A stretch of 19,732 nucleotides of DNA from Prevotella sp. UBA6447 (GTDB lineage: Bacteria > Bacteroidota > Bacteroidia > Bacteroidales > Bacteroidaceae): the NCBI GenBank assembly GCA_002437115.1, contig DJOD01000054.1:359-20090 (forward strand), in the 5' to 3' direction. Made by a program: the position numbers and the translations under genes. Under the pieces are notes generated by a model. That model ran no database searches, was not told the DNA's origin, and was given only the letters and a program-made list of their open reading frames with translations. Position 1 is the first letter of the stretch. Each line of letters begins with the position of its first letter. This document shows positions 7,384 through 15,643 of this stretch, one piece after another.

Positions 7384-8235
7384 ATGCTGTACATATATTG
7401 GGACCCCAATGAAATCATCTTCCACATCGGAAGTTTCGGCATCAGGTGGTATGCCACATGCTGGCTCGTGGGCTTGTTGCTGGGCTACCTGCTCATGGAA
7501 CGCATTTATAAGGACGAGAAGATATCCGACGAGAAGTTCACACCACTGTTCTTCTACATCTTCGTGGGAGTACTGGTCGGCGCGCGACTCGGACATTGCC
7601 TGTTCTACCAACCCGACTATTTTCTCTCGTCGTTCAACCACTTCATAGAGATGCTCATTCCCATGCAGCAACTGCCTGACGGCACATGGCACTACACAGG
7701 ATACGCCGGCCTGGCCTCACATGGAGGTGTGATAGGTATGCTCATCGGCATCTGGCTCTATTGCCGCCGCACAAAGGTGCCCGGCTGGGTGGTTCTTGAC
7801 AATATGGGCATCTGCTCGGGCATAACAGCCACTTTCATCCGACTGGGAAACCTCATGAACTCGGAGATTATCGGCAAGGTGACCAATGTGCCATGGGCCT
7901 TTGTCTTCGAAAGGGTAGACTCCTGTCCACGTCATCCAGGACAGCTTTACGAGGCCATGGCCTACCTATGCATTTTCTTCCTCATCTTGGCCATCTACCG
8001 AAAGCATCACGAGAAAGTGGGTACTGGACTCTACTTCGGGCTCTGCCTGACGCTCATCTTCACATTCCGCTTCTTCATCGAATACACAAAAGACATACAA
8101 GTGGACTTCGAGGCGGGCATGATGTTCGACATGGGACAGTTGCTGTCCGTTCCGTTCATCGCCATCGGCCTATTCTGCATCTTCTGCAAGAAAGGCATGA
8201 AAAAGCTGGGAGCCAAACCCTGGAAAGCGGAATAA
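7384..8235 (+). CDS. lgt: Prolipoprotein diacylglyceryl transferase
   Basis: Lgt is the inner-membrane enzyme that moves diacylglycerol from phosphatidylglycerol onto the lipobox cysteine of prolipoproteins, the first lipoprotein maturation step. The 283-residue protein is polytopic. Key segments are GLASHGGVIGMLIGI (H113), RLGNLMNSEIIGK (R153) with PWAFVF, PRHPGQLYEAMAY, and FRFFIEYTKD (R229). These correspond to the essential His, Arg and Asn of the E. coli enzyme. Length is normal. The start MLYIYWDPNEIIFHIG matches the family's first segment. It sits 37 bases after ychF and is followed by a large hairpin. A lipoprotein that would need it is encoded at 17236-18114. Confidence 0.96.
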   Translation: MLYIYWDPNEIIFHIGSFGIRWYATCWLVGLLLGYLLMERIYKDEKISDEKFTPLFFYIFVGVLVGARLGHCLFYQPDYFLSSFNHFIEMLIPMQQLPDGTWHYTGYAGLASHGGVIGMLIGIWLYCRRTKVPGWVVLDNMGICSGITATFIRLGNLMNSEIIGKVTNVPWAFVFERVDSCPRHPGQLYEAMAYLCIFFLILAIYRKHHEKVGTGLYFGLCLTLIFTFRFFIEYTKDIQVDFEAGMMFDMGQLLSVPFIAIGLFCIFCKKGMKKLGAKPWKAE

Positions 8236-8253
8236 ATATAAAAAACACGAAAG

Positions 8254-8330
8254 GAAAAGTCCCTCAAGGCTTGTCTTCTGTCGGTCTGCAAGACCTCAAA
8301 ACAGCAAAGGACAGCCTTGAGGGGCTTTTC
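8254..8330 (+). terminator. Large compound hairpin after lgt, probable terminator
   Basis: Long arms (AAAAGTCCCTCAAGGCTTGTC at 8255-8275 with GACAGCCTTGAGGGGCTTTT at 8310-8329) pair almost fully. The enclosed stretch holds a smaller hairpin, GGTCT-GCA-AGACC (8284-8296). The right arm ends CTTTT, giving a short T run for rightward termination after lgt; the left side starts with A residues and could act leftward too. It is larger than a usual terminator. Confidence 0.65.
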
Positions 8331-8416
8331 TGCATACCCCCCACTCCACCAGGTTACCCTTGCCAATTGTGAAGTTTCCAAAACATGGAGAGTACTGAGC
8401 GGTGTACCATTGTGCC
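8331..8416. other. Gene-free stretch downstream of the lgt hairpin
   Basis: No coding frame or repeat was seen here. Together with the flanking hairpin, promoter and small frame it makes up the 328-base gap between lgt and mutS. Confidence 0.3.
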
Positions 8417-8447
8417 TTGGAGAAACAGAAGGATAAAGGTACCTTTG
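8417..8447 (+). promoter_or_regulatory. Promoter facing the mutS 3' end
   Basis: TTG (8417-8419), then 20 bases, then TACCTTTG (8440-8447): an exact TAnnTTTG with ideal Bacteroidota spacing. It points rightward into the end of the convergent mutS gene although no recognised plus-strand gene follows. Confidence 0.6.
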
Positions 8448-8456
8448 CACCGCCTT

Positions 8457-8561
8457 ATGTCGTTTGCACTTCCAAACGGGATGGTTTCGGAAAATACACA
8501 AGGCCGCTCTTTGACATGCTTACATAAAAACAAACTTACGAAGAGCGGCATGGCTCCCTAA
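8457..8561 (+). CDS. Possible 34-residue peptide or small RNA
   Basis: Nine bases after the -7 box TACCTTTG an ATG opens a 34-codon frame (starts MSFALPNGMVSEN, ends KSGMAP) that stops three bases before the mutS stop codon. No family is recognised and there is no signal peptide or membrane helix. The RNA also holds a long stem (8503-8511 with 8541-8549, GCCGCTCTT/AAGAGCGGC), which read on the other strand could be the mutS terminator. The product may therefore be an RNA, with the frame incidental. The promoter is the stronger part of this call. Confidence 0.25.
   Translation: MSFALPNGMVSENTQGRSLTCLHKNKLTKSGMAP
8503..8549 (-). terminator. Possible mutS terminator stem
   Basis: A 9-bp GC-rich inverted repeat with a 29-base loop lies about 15 bases past the mutS stop. 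On the minus strand it is followed by CTTGTGTATTTTCC, a poor T run, so this is a weak terminator call. Confidence 0.35.
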
Positions 8562-8563
8562 GA

Positions 8564-11233
8564 CTACTGGCTCTTGCCGGTAACTATCTTCTTGATCTCA
8601 TTGAGCTTGTTGAGTGCCTCAACAGGCGTCAAGTTATTGATGTCGAGACCAAGAATTTCGTCGCGAACCTGCGAGAGCACAGGGTCATCGAGCTGGAAGA
8701 TGCTCATCTGCACACCATCGCGGCTCTCGGCAAGCCGCTCGGTATTGGGCTTGCCGGCAGATCCCACCGAGGCGTTATCGGCCTCCAACTGCCGCAACAC
8801 CACCTGGGCACGCTTCACGATGCTGCGAGGCATACCTGCTATCTCTGCCACATGGATGCCAAACGAATGTTCGGAACCGCCACGAACCAACTTGCGAAGG
8901 AAAATGACCTTTCCGTCTACTTCCTTCACCGACACGTTGTAGTTTTTGATGCGGGGAAAGATTTTCTCCATCTCGTTGAGCTCATGATAGTGGGTGGCAA
9001 AGAGGGTGCGCGCACGAGCTTTGGGCTGCTCATGCAAATACTCCACGATGGCCCATGCGATAGAGATGCCATCATAGGTAGAGGTGCCACGCCCAAGTTC
9101 ATCGAAGAGAACCAATGATCTTGGTGACACGTTGTTGAGGATATCAGCAGCCTCCGTCATTTCCACCATGAAGGTCGATTCGCCCAGCGAAAGGTTGTCG
9201 CTAGCACCCACGCGGGTGAAAACCTTGTCAACCAAGCCTATTTTAGCGCGCTCTGCGGGCACAAAACACCCTATCTGGGCCAGCAGCACGATGAGGGCGG
9301 TTTGACGCAACAGGGCCGACTTTCCAGCCATGTTGGGACCGGTAATCATCATGATTTGCTGTTTCTCGTTGTCAAGATAGACATCGTTTGGCACATACCT
9401 CTCGCCCAAAGGCATCTGCGTTTCTATGACGGGGTGACGCCCTTGTTGTATGTCAATGACATCACCTTCATCGACCTCGGGCCGCACATAAAGTTTGTCT
9501 TCCGAGACCTTCGCGAAGCTCAGCAGGCAGTCGACGTGTGCCAGCACGTTGGCATCAATCTGGATTTGCGGGATAAACTCTTGCATGGCAACCACCAGTT
9601 CGGAGAACAAGCGAGCCTCAAGGTCAAGGATCTTCTCGTCGGCTCCCAGTATTTTCTCCTCATATTCCTTCAGTTCCGGAGTGATGTAACGTTCGGCCTG
9701 GGCCAGCGTTTGCTTGCGAATCCAGGAGTCAGGCACCCTGTCCTTAAACGTGTTTCTCACTTCAAGATAGTAACCAAAGACGTTGTTGAACCCCACCTTG
9801 AGCGACGAGATGCCCGTCTTCTCAGCCTCATCTTGCTGGATTTGCAGCAAATAGTCCTTGCCGTTGCGCGAGATGGAGCGCAGCTCATCAAGCTCCGCGC
9901 TATAGCCACAGGCAATGACATTTCCCTTGTTGACCAGCAAAGGTGGGTCGGGCTGTATCTCCTTGTCAATGCGATTGCGCAGGCTCTCGCAGAGATTCAG
10001 TTGTTCTCCCAAGCGTTGCAAGCTATCGTTTTTAGCATAAAGACACGCCGACTTGATGGGCTGAACGGCTATCAGGGCATTCTTGAGCTGCACCACCTCG
10101 CGTGGCGACACCCTTCCAACGGCCACCTTGGAGATGATGCGTTCCAGATCGCCCACATGATGGAGCTGCTCATCAACCAACTGGCGGAAGTCAGGACACT
10201 TGAAAAAGTAGTCAACCACATCCTGCCGGTCGCTGATTTGCCGTACATCCTTCAGGGGAAAGACCATCCAACGGCGCAACAGTCGCCCTCCCATGGGCGT
10301 CACCGTACGGTCTATGACGCCCAGGAGTGACGTTCCGTCTTCCTGCATGGGTTGCAACAGTTCCAGCGAGCGGATGGTGAACTTATCAAGACGCACAAAC
10401 TTTTCCTCCTCAATGCGTTTCAAGGAAGTGATGTGGTTGATGTGTGTGTGCTGCGTGAGCTCCAAGTATTGCATGATGGCACCCGAGGCAATGACACCCT
10501 CATTGAGGTAATCTACGCCGAACCCTTTGAGGTTCTTGGTACCGAAATGCTTGAGCAGCTTCTGTCGCGCCGACTGTTCGGTGAAAACCCAATCATCGAG
10601 TTCGAAGACGCAGTAGCGTGTGCCAAAATAACGCTCAAAGTCGGCTTTACGGTCACGGTCGTAAAGAACCTCCTTGGGAGAGAAGTTTCCCAAGAGTTTT
10701 TCAACATAATCGTAAGAGCCTTGACCCGTCAAGAACTCACCAGTCGATATGTCGAGGAAACTGATTCCGCAAGCCGCCTTTCCGAAATGAACAGCGGCAA
10801 GGAAATTATTCTCCTTGTAATTGAGGACATTGTCGCTCATGGCCACACCTGGAGTGACCAACTCGGTAATTCCACGCTTCACCATCTTGTCCATCTCAGA
10901 CAGTCCTTTCTTGCCCTTGATAGCTTCTCGTTTCTTCTTCGGGTCCTCCAGCTGGTCGCAGATAGCCACACGTTTGCCGGCTCGAATAAGTTTGGGCAGG
11001 TACGTGTCAAGGGCATGATGGGGAAATCCAGCCATCTCCGAGCCTTGAGAAGCTCCGTTGTTACGCTTAGTGAGCGTGATGCCCAGGATGCGCGATGCTT
11101 CAATGGCATCTTCGCAATAAGTCTCGTAGAAGTCGCCACAACGGAAGAGCATGAGGGCATCTGGGTTCTTAGCCTTCAGGGAAAAGAACTGCCGCATCAT
11201 AGGAGTTAAACCCTTGTCTTTATTCGCTGACAT
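8564..11233 (-). CDS. mutS: DNA mismatch repair protein MutS
   Basis: MutS binds mispaired bases and small loops as a dimer and uses ATP to recruit MutL. The 889-residue protein has the mismatch-reading FYE motif in domain I (FRCGDFYETY, residues 35-37), the connector, lever and clamp domains, and a C-terminal ABC-type ATPase with Walker A GPNMAGKSALLRQ (about 628-635), Walker B LVLFDELGRGTSTYDG (about 703-718) and ATHYHEL. These features separate it from MutS2, which lacks the mismatch-reading domain. The start beginning MSANKDKGLTPMMRQ is 25-30 residues before the FYE motif, as usual. It lies 87 bases after the VapE-like gene; no clear -7 box is visible in that gap, so partial cotranscription is possible. 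Confidence 0.98.
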   Translation of the reverse strand: MSANKDKGLTPMMRQFFSLKAKNPDALMLFRCGDFYETYCEDAIEASRILGITLTKRNNGASQGSEMAGFPHHALDTYLPKLIRAGKRVAICDQLEDPKKKREAIKGKKGLSEMDKMVKRGITELVTPGVAMSDNVLNYKENNFLAAVHFGKAACGISFLDISTGEFLTGQGSYDYVEKLLGNFSPKEVLYDRDRKADFERYFGTRYCVFELDDWVFTEQSARQKLLKHFGTKNLKGFGVDYLNEGVIASGAIMQYLELTQHTHINHITSLKRIEEEKFVRLDKFTIRSLELLQPMQEDGTSLLGVIDRTVTPMGGRLLRRWMVFPLKDVRQISDRQDVVDYFFKCPDFRQLVDEQLHHVGDLERIISKVAVGRVSPREVVQLKNALIAVQPIKSACLYAKNDSLQRLGEQLNLCESLRNRIDKEIQPDPPLLVNKGNVIACGYSAELDELRSISRNGKDYLLQIQQDEAEKTGISSLKVGFNNVFGYYLEVRNTFKDRVPDSWIRKQTLAQAERYITPELKEYEEKILGADEKILDLEARLFSELVVAMQEFIPQIQIDANVLAHVDCLLSFAKVSEDKLYVRPEVDEGDVIDIQQGRHPVIETQMPLGERYVPNDVYLDNEKQQIMMITGPNMAGKSALLRQTALIVLLAQIGCFVPAERAKIGLVDKVFTRVGASDNLSLGESTFMVEMTEAADILNNVSPRSLVLFDELGRGTSTYDGISIAWAIVEYLHEQPKARARTLFATHYHELNEMEKIFPRIKNYNVSVKEVDGKVIFLRKLVRGGSEHSFGIHVAEIAGMPRSIVKRAQVVLRQLEADNASVGSAGKPNTERLAESRDGVQMSIFQLDDPVLSQVRDEILGLDINNLTPVEALNKLNEIKKIVTGKSQ

Positions 11234-11269
11234 AATAGTGATTAATCAAGCAATTTGTTATCAGTCTGC

Positions 11270-11293
11270 CAGATGGCTTGGATAAGCCATTCT
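11270..11293 (-). terminator. Short hairpin between the VapE-like gene and mutS
   Basis: ATGGCTT (11273-11279) and AAGCCAT (11284-11290) pair across a GGAT loop, and the stem extends by a few bases with one bulge. There is no T run, so it may be an attenuator, a processing site or chance rather than a true terminator. Confidence 0.3.
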
Positions 11294-11320
11294 GACAACT
11301 GTGATGAGCCATTCGGTGGC

Positions 11321-12556
11321 CTAATCTTTCTTAACCAAAGCGCCAAGACCCGACAACAAGGCACGTGCCAAGGGATTGTTGTCGATATTGCCATTCTTGG
11401 GCTCCTCAGGACTGTCGTCTACAAAGTCGAGCTTGCGTGGATCGCGTTCGACCACCTTATAGCATGAGCGACCATGGATGCGGCTGCGCACGAAACCAGC
11501 CTCCTGCAGGGCGAAACCCACGTCTTGGTTGACGTGTTCACCAGGAGTCCAATAGGGGTATTCCTTCATCAAACGGTCGATGATGGCATCAATGTATGTG
11601 GCCTTCACCTTTTTGCCGCGCGATGGTTGCGCAAACAAGTTTCGAACCATCTTCACCAGGTTGTCTGCCTCTTGAAAAGGTGCGTTCTGTACTGCCATAC
11701 GCTCACGCTCAGCATCGGTAAGGGCATATTCTGCGCCATCGTCAAGCTCTTCCCTGAGTTGGGCATAAAGTTGCTCATAGGGAATGGGGGTCTCAAGGTT
11801 GATGGTGTGCTCCGCCTCGACACACACCAAGCGTGCCGCCCCGGCAGCATCCGTCATGGGATGAAGGTTTCCCGTCGTTGCAATGAAAGCAGCCATGGCG
11901 CGCCTGGGAAGGCTCGTGGTGCCATAAGCAGAACGGAAAACTGGCGTAGAGCGCGACAGAAGATATCGCACAGCTGGAGCTTGGTCGCTTTTCTCTTGGT
12001 AAAACTCATCGATGCACAGCAGCAGATTGGTGACAACCAGCTCATGTACCTCGGCTGTAGACCGAATCTTAATCTGGTCGGTGTAGTAGCGACGAAGTGG
12101 CGGCGGTAGCAAAAGACCGCAAAACGAAGTCTTTCCAAATCCAAACTGCCCAACGATTACTGGCACAATGATATCCCTGTGAAACACTTCACGCCCTGTC
12201 CACCTGGCCACCATCTGCAACATCCACTTATGGAAGAGTTCTACCCAATCGGCATTCGAAGTAACGATGCGGTTGGCCAGATCAGCCACATAATCGGTAC
12301 CATCCCATTCGTCAAGGCCATCAAGCCACTCCTCCGCGGGGTTCCATTCGGAGATAAGCGTTGAATGAACAAAACGCTCAAGCGTCTCTTCGGACACCTC
12401 CACCCCATCGCGCCACGCCTCAAGGATGAGCGTGTTGCGCGCTTCTGGACTCAGTGGCAAGTAGTCGTTGGAGCCCTGTAGCGCGTATAGCGTCTCGCCC
12501 GTCAACACATTGCGGCGCAACGCGCAACGCCTTTGCAAGTAAGTAAGAGCATCCAT
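11321..12556 (-). CDS. Orphan VapE/DUF3874-type P-loop protein
   Basis: This 411-residue protein belongs to the virulence-associated E (VapE) group of P-loop ATPases common in Bacteroidota, related to the helicase half of primase-helicases on phages and islands. The typical entry segment NPAEEWLDGLDEWDGTDYV (72-90) precedes Walker A GQFGFGKTSF (136-145) and Walker B NLLLCIDEFYQEK (IDEF 182-185). An arginine-rich segment SLPRRAMAAFIATTGN follows, as in these ATPases, then a C-terminal part (about 300-380) with the look of DUF3874. No primase-type domain precedes it, whereas related mobile-element proteins are often longer with a primase or VirE N-terminal part. It has its own promoter. No integrase, repeat or other island gene is next to it. 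Cellular role unknown. Confidence 0.8.
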   Translation of the reverse strand: MDALTYLQRRCALRRNVLTGETLYALQGSNDYLPLSPEARNTLILEAWRDGVEVSEETLERFVHSTLISEWNPAEEWLDGLDEWDGTDYVADLANRIVTSNADWVELFHKWMLQMVARWTGREVFHRDIIVPVIVGQFGFGKTSFCGLLLPPPLRRYYTDQIKIRSTAEVHELVVTNLLLCIDEFYQEKSDQAPAVRYLLSRSTPVFRSAYGTTSLPRRAMAAFIATTGNLHPMTDAAGAARLVCVEAEHTINLETPIPYEQLYAQLREELDDGAEYALTDAERERMAVQNAPFQEADNLVKMVRNLFAQPSRGKKVKATYIDAIIDRLMKEYPYWTPGEHVNQDVGFALQEAGFVRSRIHGRSCYKVVERDPRKLDFVDDSPEEPKNGNIDNNPLARALLSGLGALVKKD

Positions 12557-12575
12557 GCGTGTGTGTGTTTTCGTG

Positions 12576-12604
12576 CAAAGTTAGTAAAAATGCAAGAAAA
12601 CAAA
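12576..12604 (-). promoter_or_regulatory. Promoter of the VapE-like gene
   Basis: On the minus strand TAACTTTG (12583-12576) is an exact -7 box, 19 bases before the ATG, with TTTG (12604-12601) 17 bases upstream. It overlaps the T-rich tail of the terminator of the preceding operon, so termination and restart are packed into under 80 bases. Confidence 0.6.
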
Positions 12605-12646
12605 GAGGCTTTAGGGTGCAATTTCTCGTTTCTTGCACCCTAAAGC
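12590..12646 (-). terminator. Terminator of the lrp-peptidase-cyclase operon
   Basis: A perfect 14-bp inverted repeat (12608-12621 with 12633-12646, GCTTTAGGGTGCAA) closes an 11-base loop two bases after the cyclase stop codon. On the minus strand it is followed by CTCTTTGTTTTCTTGC, a T-rich tail. Confidence 0.8.
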
Positions 12647-12648
12647 AG

Positions 12649-13722
12649 TTATTCTTCGGTATAAATCACCTGCACCAAGGTCTGTCCCACAGCCTTGAGC
12701 GTAGCGGGGTCGATGTGTTGCATATCGTCGGCCAAGGTATGCCATGTGGGTCCAAAGGAGCTCTGTTCACAATCGGGATAGTAGGGGATGATGTCAATGC
12801 ATGGAATGTTAGCCACCTGGTTGACAGGGATATGGTCGTCAGTAATCATCCCACCTGTGCTCTTGGGGAAGAAGGACCCATAACCAGCCTGTCGGGCCGC
12901 GCGCCAAACCTTCTTCACGATGTCAGGAGCATACTGTAGGGACATACCTTCCTGATAGAACTGGGCGCCCTGTCCGCCCACCATGTCGACCAAGATGCCA
13001 TAGCGCGGAGCATAGTCTTGCGGTTTATTGGCTGCCCAATGCTGAGCGCCAAGTGCCCACGAACTGCCGTCATCGGTGCGGTCGCTCCACTGCGGCGTTC
13101 CCCAATCCTCAGCGTCAAAACACACAAAGTCGATGCCTAAGGCGCGCGAATCCATAAGCGTATGATTGGCTGCGCTGACCTTTTGGGCAGAGCTCCCCGG
13201 TTGTTGGCTCAGCAAGCGAGCCAGTTCCAACATGACAGCCACGCCACTGGCACCATCGTTGGCAGCCAAGATGGGCTTGCGCCAGTTGGTGCTGTCAGGG
13301 TCGTTGTCTGCCCACGGGCGGGAATCCCAGTGAGCACAAATCATGATACGCGTGGTAGCTTTAGGGTTCCAGTGGGCAATGATGTTCGTACTCTTTAGTG
13401 TGGTTCCGTCAAATCCCTTGAGATCAGCTTGCTGCTTGGTCACCTCGCAACCATATTGCTTGAACTTGGCGACAATCCATGCAGCACACTTCTCATGCCC
13501 ATCGGTGTTCATGTCACGTGGTCCAAAGTCGCACTGGGCTTTTGTGAAGGCAAATGCCGAATCGGCATTGAATGTCGGCCCAACAGGATGAATACGATCA
13601 GTCTCGTCGGTTTCATCCATCTCGTCGGTCTTGGGCGAAGCCAAAGGTCCAGCCAGGAAAAGCCAGGCGACGCTGGCACAAACTATAGCTATCACGGCAA
13701 TCAGAATAGTTTTCTTCTTCAT
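12649..13722 (-). CDS. Membrane-anchored glutaminyl-peptide cyclotransferase (M28 type)
   Basis: This 357-residue zinc enzyme resembles animal-type glutaminyl cyclases, which turn N-terminal Gln into pyroglutamate; homologues occur in Porphyromonas, Tannerella and Prevotella intermedia. Residues 5-24 form one hydrophobic segment with no lipobox, so it is a signal anchor or signal peptide facing the periplasm. The active site reads AHWDSRPWADND (H131, D133), ANDGASG (D156), FDAEDWG (E205 the likely base, D206 the likely zinc ligand), VDMVGG (D246), DDHIP (295-299) and TWHTLADD (H328). The TWHT end and FDAED motif favour cyclase over plain M28 aminopeptidase. An acidic linker (DEMDETDETD) follows the anchor. 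Its ATG overlaps the preceding stop by four bases, implying translational coupling. An aminopeptidase function is the alternative. Confidence 0.87.
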   Translation of the reverse strand: MKKKTILIAVIAIVCASVAWLFLAGPLASPKTDEMDETDETDRIHPVGPTFNADSAFAFTKAQCDFGPRDMNTDGHEKCAAWIVAKFKQYGCEVTKQQADLKGFDGTTLKSTNIIAHWNPKATTRIMICAHWDSRPWADNDPDSTNWRKPILAANDGASGVAVMLELARLLSQQPGSSAQKVSAANHTLMDSRALGIDFVCFDAEDWGTPQWSDRTDDGSSWALGAQHWAANKPQDYAPRYGILVDMVGGQGAQFYQEGMSLQYAPDIVKKVWRAARQAGYGSFFPKSTGGMITDDHIPVNQVANIPCIDIIPYYPDCEQSSFGPTWHTLADDMQHIDPATLKAVGQTLVQVIYTEE

Positions 13723-15623
13723 TTTTGGTTGTTTTTAGCGGCCTGCACTTGTGCCATGACACGGAGCCAATTGCCGCCCCAGATTTTGGCGATGTCGCGC
13801 TCACTGTAATGGCGCATGAGCAGTTGTCGCGTGAGGTTGATCAGCTCGGACGCATCCGCACAACCCAGCACCGTACCATCACCGTCGAAGTCTGTCCCGA
13901 TGCCCACATGGTCTATTCCCATGACGTTGATGGCATGCTCCAAATGGTCGATGGCGTCAAGAATGGTAGCCTCAGACGAGTCTTTCCGCAGAAAGCCATG
14001 GTAAAGCGTGATGTGCGCCACGCCTCCCTTCTTGGCCAAAGCTCTCATCTGGTCGTCGGTGAGGTTACGCGGCACATCGCACAAGGCACGTGCGTTGCTG
14101 TGGGAGCAGACAATGGGTGTAGCGCTAATATCAAGCGCGTCGTAGAACGATTTCTCTGCTGCATGGCTGAGATCCACCATGACACCCTCCTCGTTCATGC
14201 GCTGGATAACCTTTTCGCCAAACGACGAAACACCATTGTGCATATGACTACCACGAGCACTGTCGCAGATGTCGTTGTCGCCGTTGTGGCAAAGGGTGAT
14301 GTAGACAACGCCTCGCTGTGCGAAGTGGCGCACGCAAGCCAAGTCATGATTGAGAGCCAATCCGTTCTCAATACCAAACATGATGGACTTGCGTCCCTTG
14401 CGCTTGTCCTCATAGAGGTCGGCCGGTGTTCGCGCTATGCTGATGTAGTCGCTCTTGTCGGCTACAATACTCTCAAGCTTATCGAAGATGAGATCAGCAT
14501 ACTGAGTGGGCGAAAGATGCGTGCCAAGTGCTGATAAGTGGGGATTGTGGCGTATGATACCCGCTATGTCCACTTTTTGGGAAAATTGCTCACCCATCTT
14601 CGGCTGGGGCAAGTAAGCGGCCATGATGACCGCGTCCTGCCGTCCGTCCGTCATCTTGTGAAGGTCGTAGAGGATACGGTCGTCGCGCTTGCTGAACTCT
14701 ACCCCTTGCGGAAAGAACATAGGTGTGTCACAGTGGGTGTCAAGGGTCAACGTGCGCCTATGGAGCTGCTTGGCTTTCCAGAAGAGGTCGGCTTGCTTGA
14801 CCAACCACTGAAAGATGGGCAATCCATCGTCGCCAAGCCACTCTGGATGCCACTGCACACCCATGATGGGCTTCATCTCGCAACTCTCCATCGCTTCGAC
14901 AACGCCGTCAGGAGCCATTGCTGACACCTTAAAGTGAGGCCCCGTGTGGCTCACGGCCTGGTGGTGGAAACTGTTGACGAAGATAGTAGCAGACTTGTCA
15001 CCTGGCTGGCCGTAAAGGGAAGACAGAATGGAAGACGGCTGGAGCGTCACGGCATGGGTGGCCAACGACCGGTCGGCATCTTGGGAGTGCTTGATGAGGG
15101 GTGACACAGGTGACACCAGCGTACCATCGGTGCTTTCCTGATTTCCGCTTTGCGAATCATTCTTCAGGCGGCTATCACATGGCAGCAGACTGATGTCTTG
15201 CGCCACTCCTCCGCCCAAGGCCAACGCCAAAGTCTGCAAGCCACGGCAAATGCCCAACATGGGTATCTGGCGGTTGAAAGCCAACCGTGTGACGAGCAGC
15301 TCTGGCAGATCGCGCGTGGCGTTTACACCATTGAGCTTAGGCGATGGTTGCTGGCCAGACCATAACGGGTTGTAGTCACCTCCACCCGTAAGCAAAAGAG
15401 CATCAAGGTGGCCAAGTGTGTTGACGATCACATCTTTGTCGGCCACGGGTGGGATGATAACCGGTACGCCTCCTGCACGCACCACCTGCAAATAATAGCG
15501 ATCTCGCAAGGCAGCATCGCCCTCTGTGTAGTTAGCGGTTATGCCTATGACAGGCCGATGAGTCGACTCGGGATAGGCCGCATACACCTCACGAAGATGC
15601 GACTCCAGATGAAATGTCTCCAT
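13719..15623 (-). CDS. Fusion of C26 gamma-glutamyl hydrolase and M19 dipeptidase
   Basis: One 634-residue frame joins two enzymes. Residues about 20-285 are a class I amidotransferase-like hydrolase (peptidase C26, PuuD-like): RPVIGITANYTEG, LLLTGGGDYNP, nucleophile in GICRGLQ (C126), NSFHHQAV and GVQWHPEW (H259, E261). An extra polar insert lies at about 149-180. Residues about 290-630 are a membrane-dipeptidase-type M19 metallopeptidase: LDTHCDTP (H297, D299), FGIENG (E419), VDLSHAAE (H487), CSHSNARAL (H508) and GIGTDFDGDG (D578). All expected catalytic and metal residues are present in both halves. There is no signal peptide, so it is cytoplasmic. C26 enzymes cut gamma-glutamyl bonds and M19 enzymes cut dipeptides, so stepwise breakdown of gamma-glutamyl peptides is a reasonable inference. 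It follows lrp by 20 bases and overlaps the cyclase gene. Confidence 0.92.
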   Translation of the reverse strand: METFHLESHLREVYAAYPESTHRPVIGITANYTEGDAALRDRYYLQVVRAGGVPVIIPPVADKDVIVNTLGHLDALLLTGGGDYNPLWSGQQPSPKLNGVNATRDLPELLVTRLAFNRQIPMLGICRGLQTLALALGGGVAQDISLLPCDSRLKNDSQSGNQESTDGTLVSPVSPLIKHSQDADRSLATHAVTLQPSSILSSLYGQPGDKSATIFVNSFHHQAVSHTGPHFKVSAMAPDGVVEAMESCEMKPIMGVQWHPEWLGDDGLPIFQWLVKQADLFWKAKQLHRRTLTLDTHCDTPMFFPQGVEFSKRDDRILYDLHKMTDGRQDAVIMAAYLPQPKMGEQFSQKVDIAGIIRHNPHLSALGTHLSPTQYADLIFDKLESIVADKSDYISIARTPADLYEDKRKGRKSIMFGIENGLALNHDLACVRHFAQRGVVYITLCHNGDNDICDSARGSHMHNGVSSFGEKVIQRMNEEGVMVDLSHAAEKSFYDALDISATPIVCSHSNARALCDVPRNLTDDQMRALAKKGGVAHITLYHGFLRKDSSEATILDAIDHLEHAINVMGIDHVGIGTDFDGDGTVLGCADASELINLTRQLLMRHYSERDIAKIWGGNWLRVMAQVQAAKNNQK

Positions 15624-15643
15624 GGTGAATGTCTCCTGTCTGT

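Noticed and set aside
9302..11209. Long plus-strand frames (342 and 285 codons) opposite mutS
   Set aside because: They are mirror frames of a conserved gene with strong codon bias and show no domain, start signal or terminator of their own.
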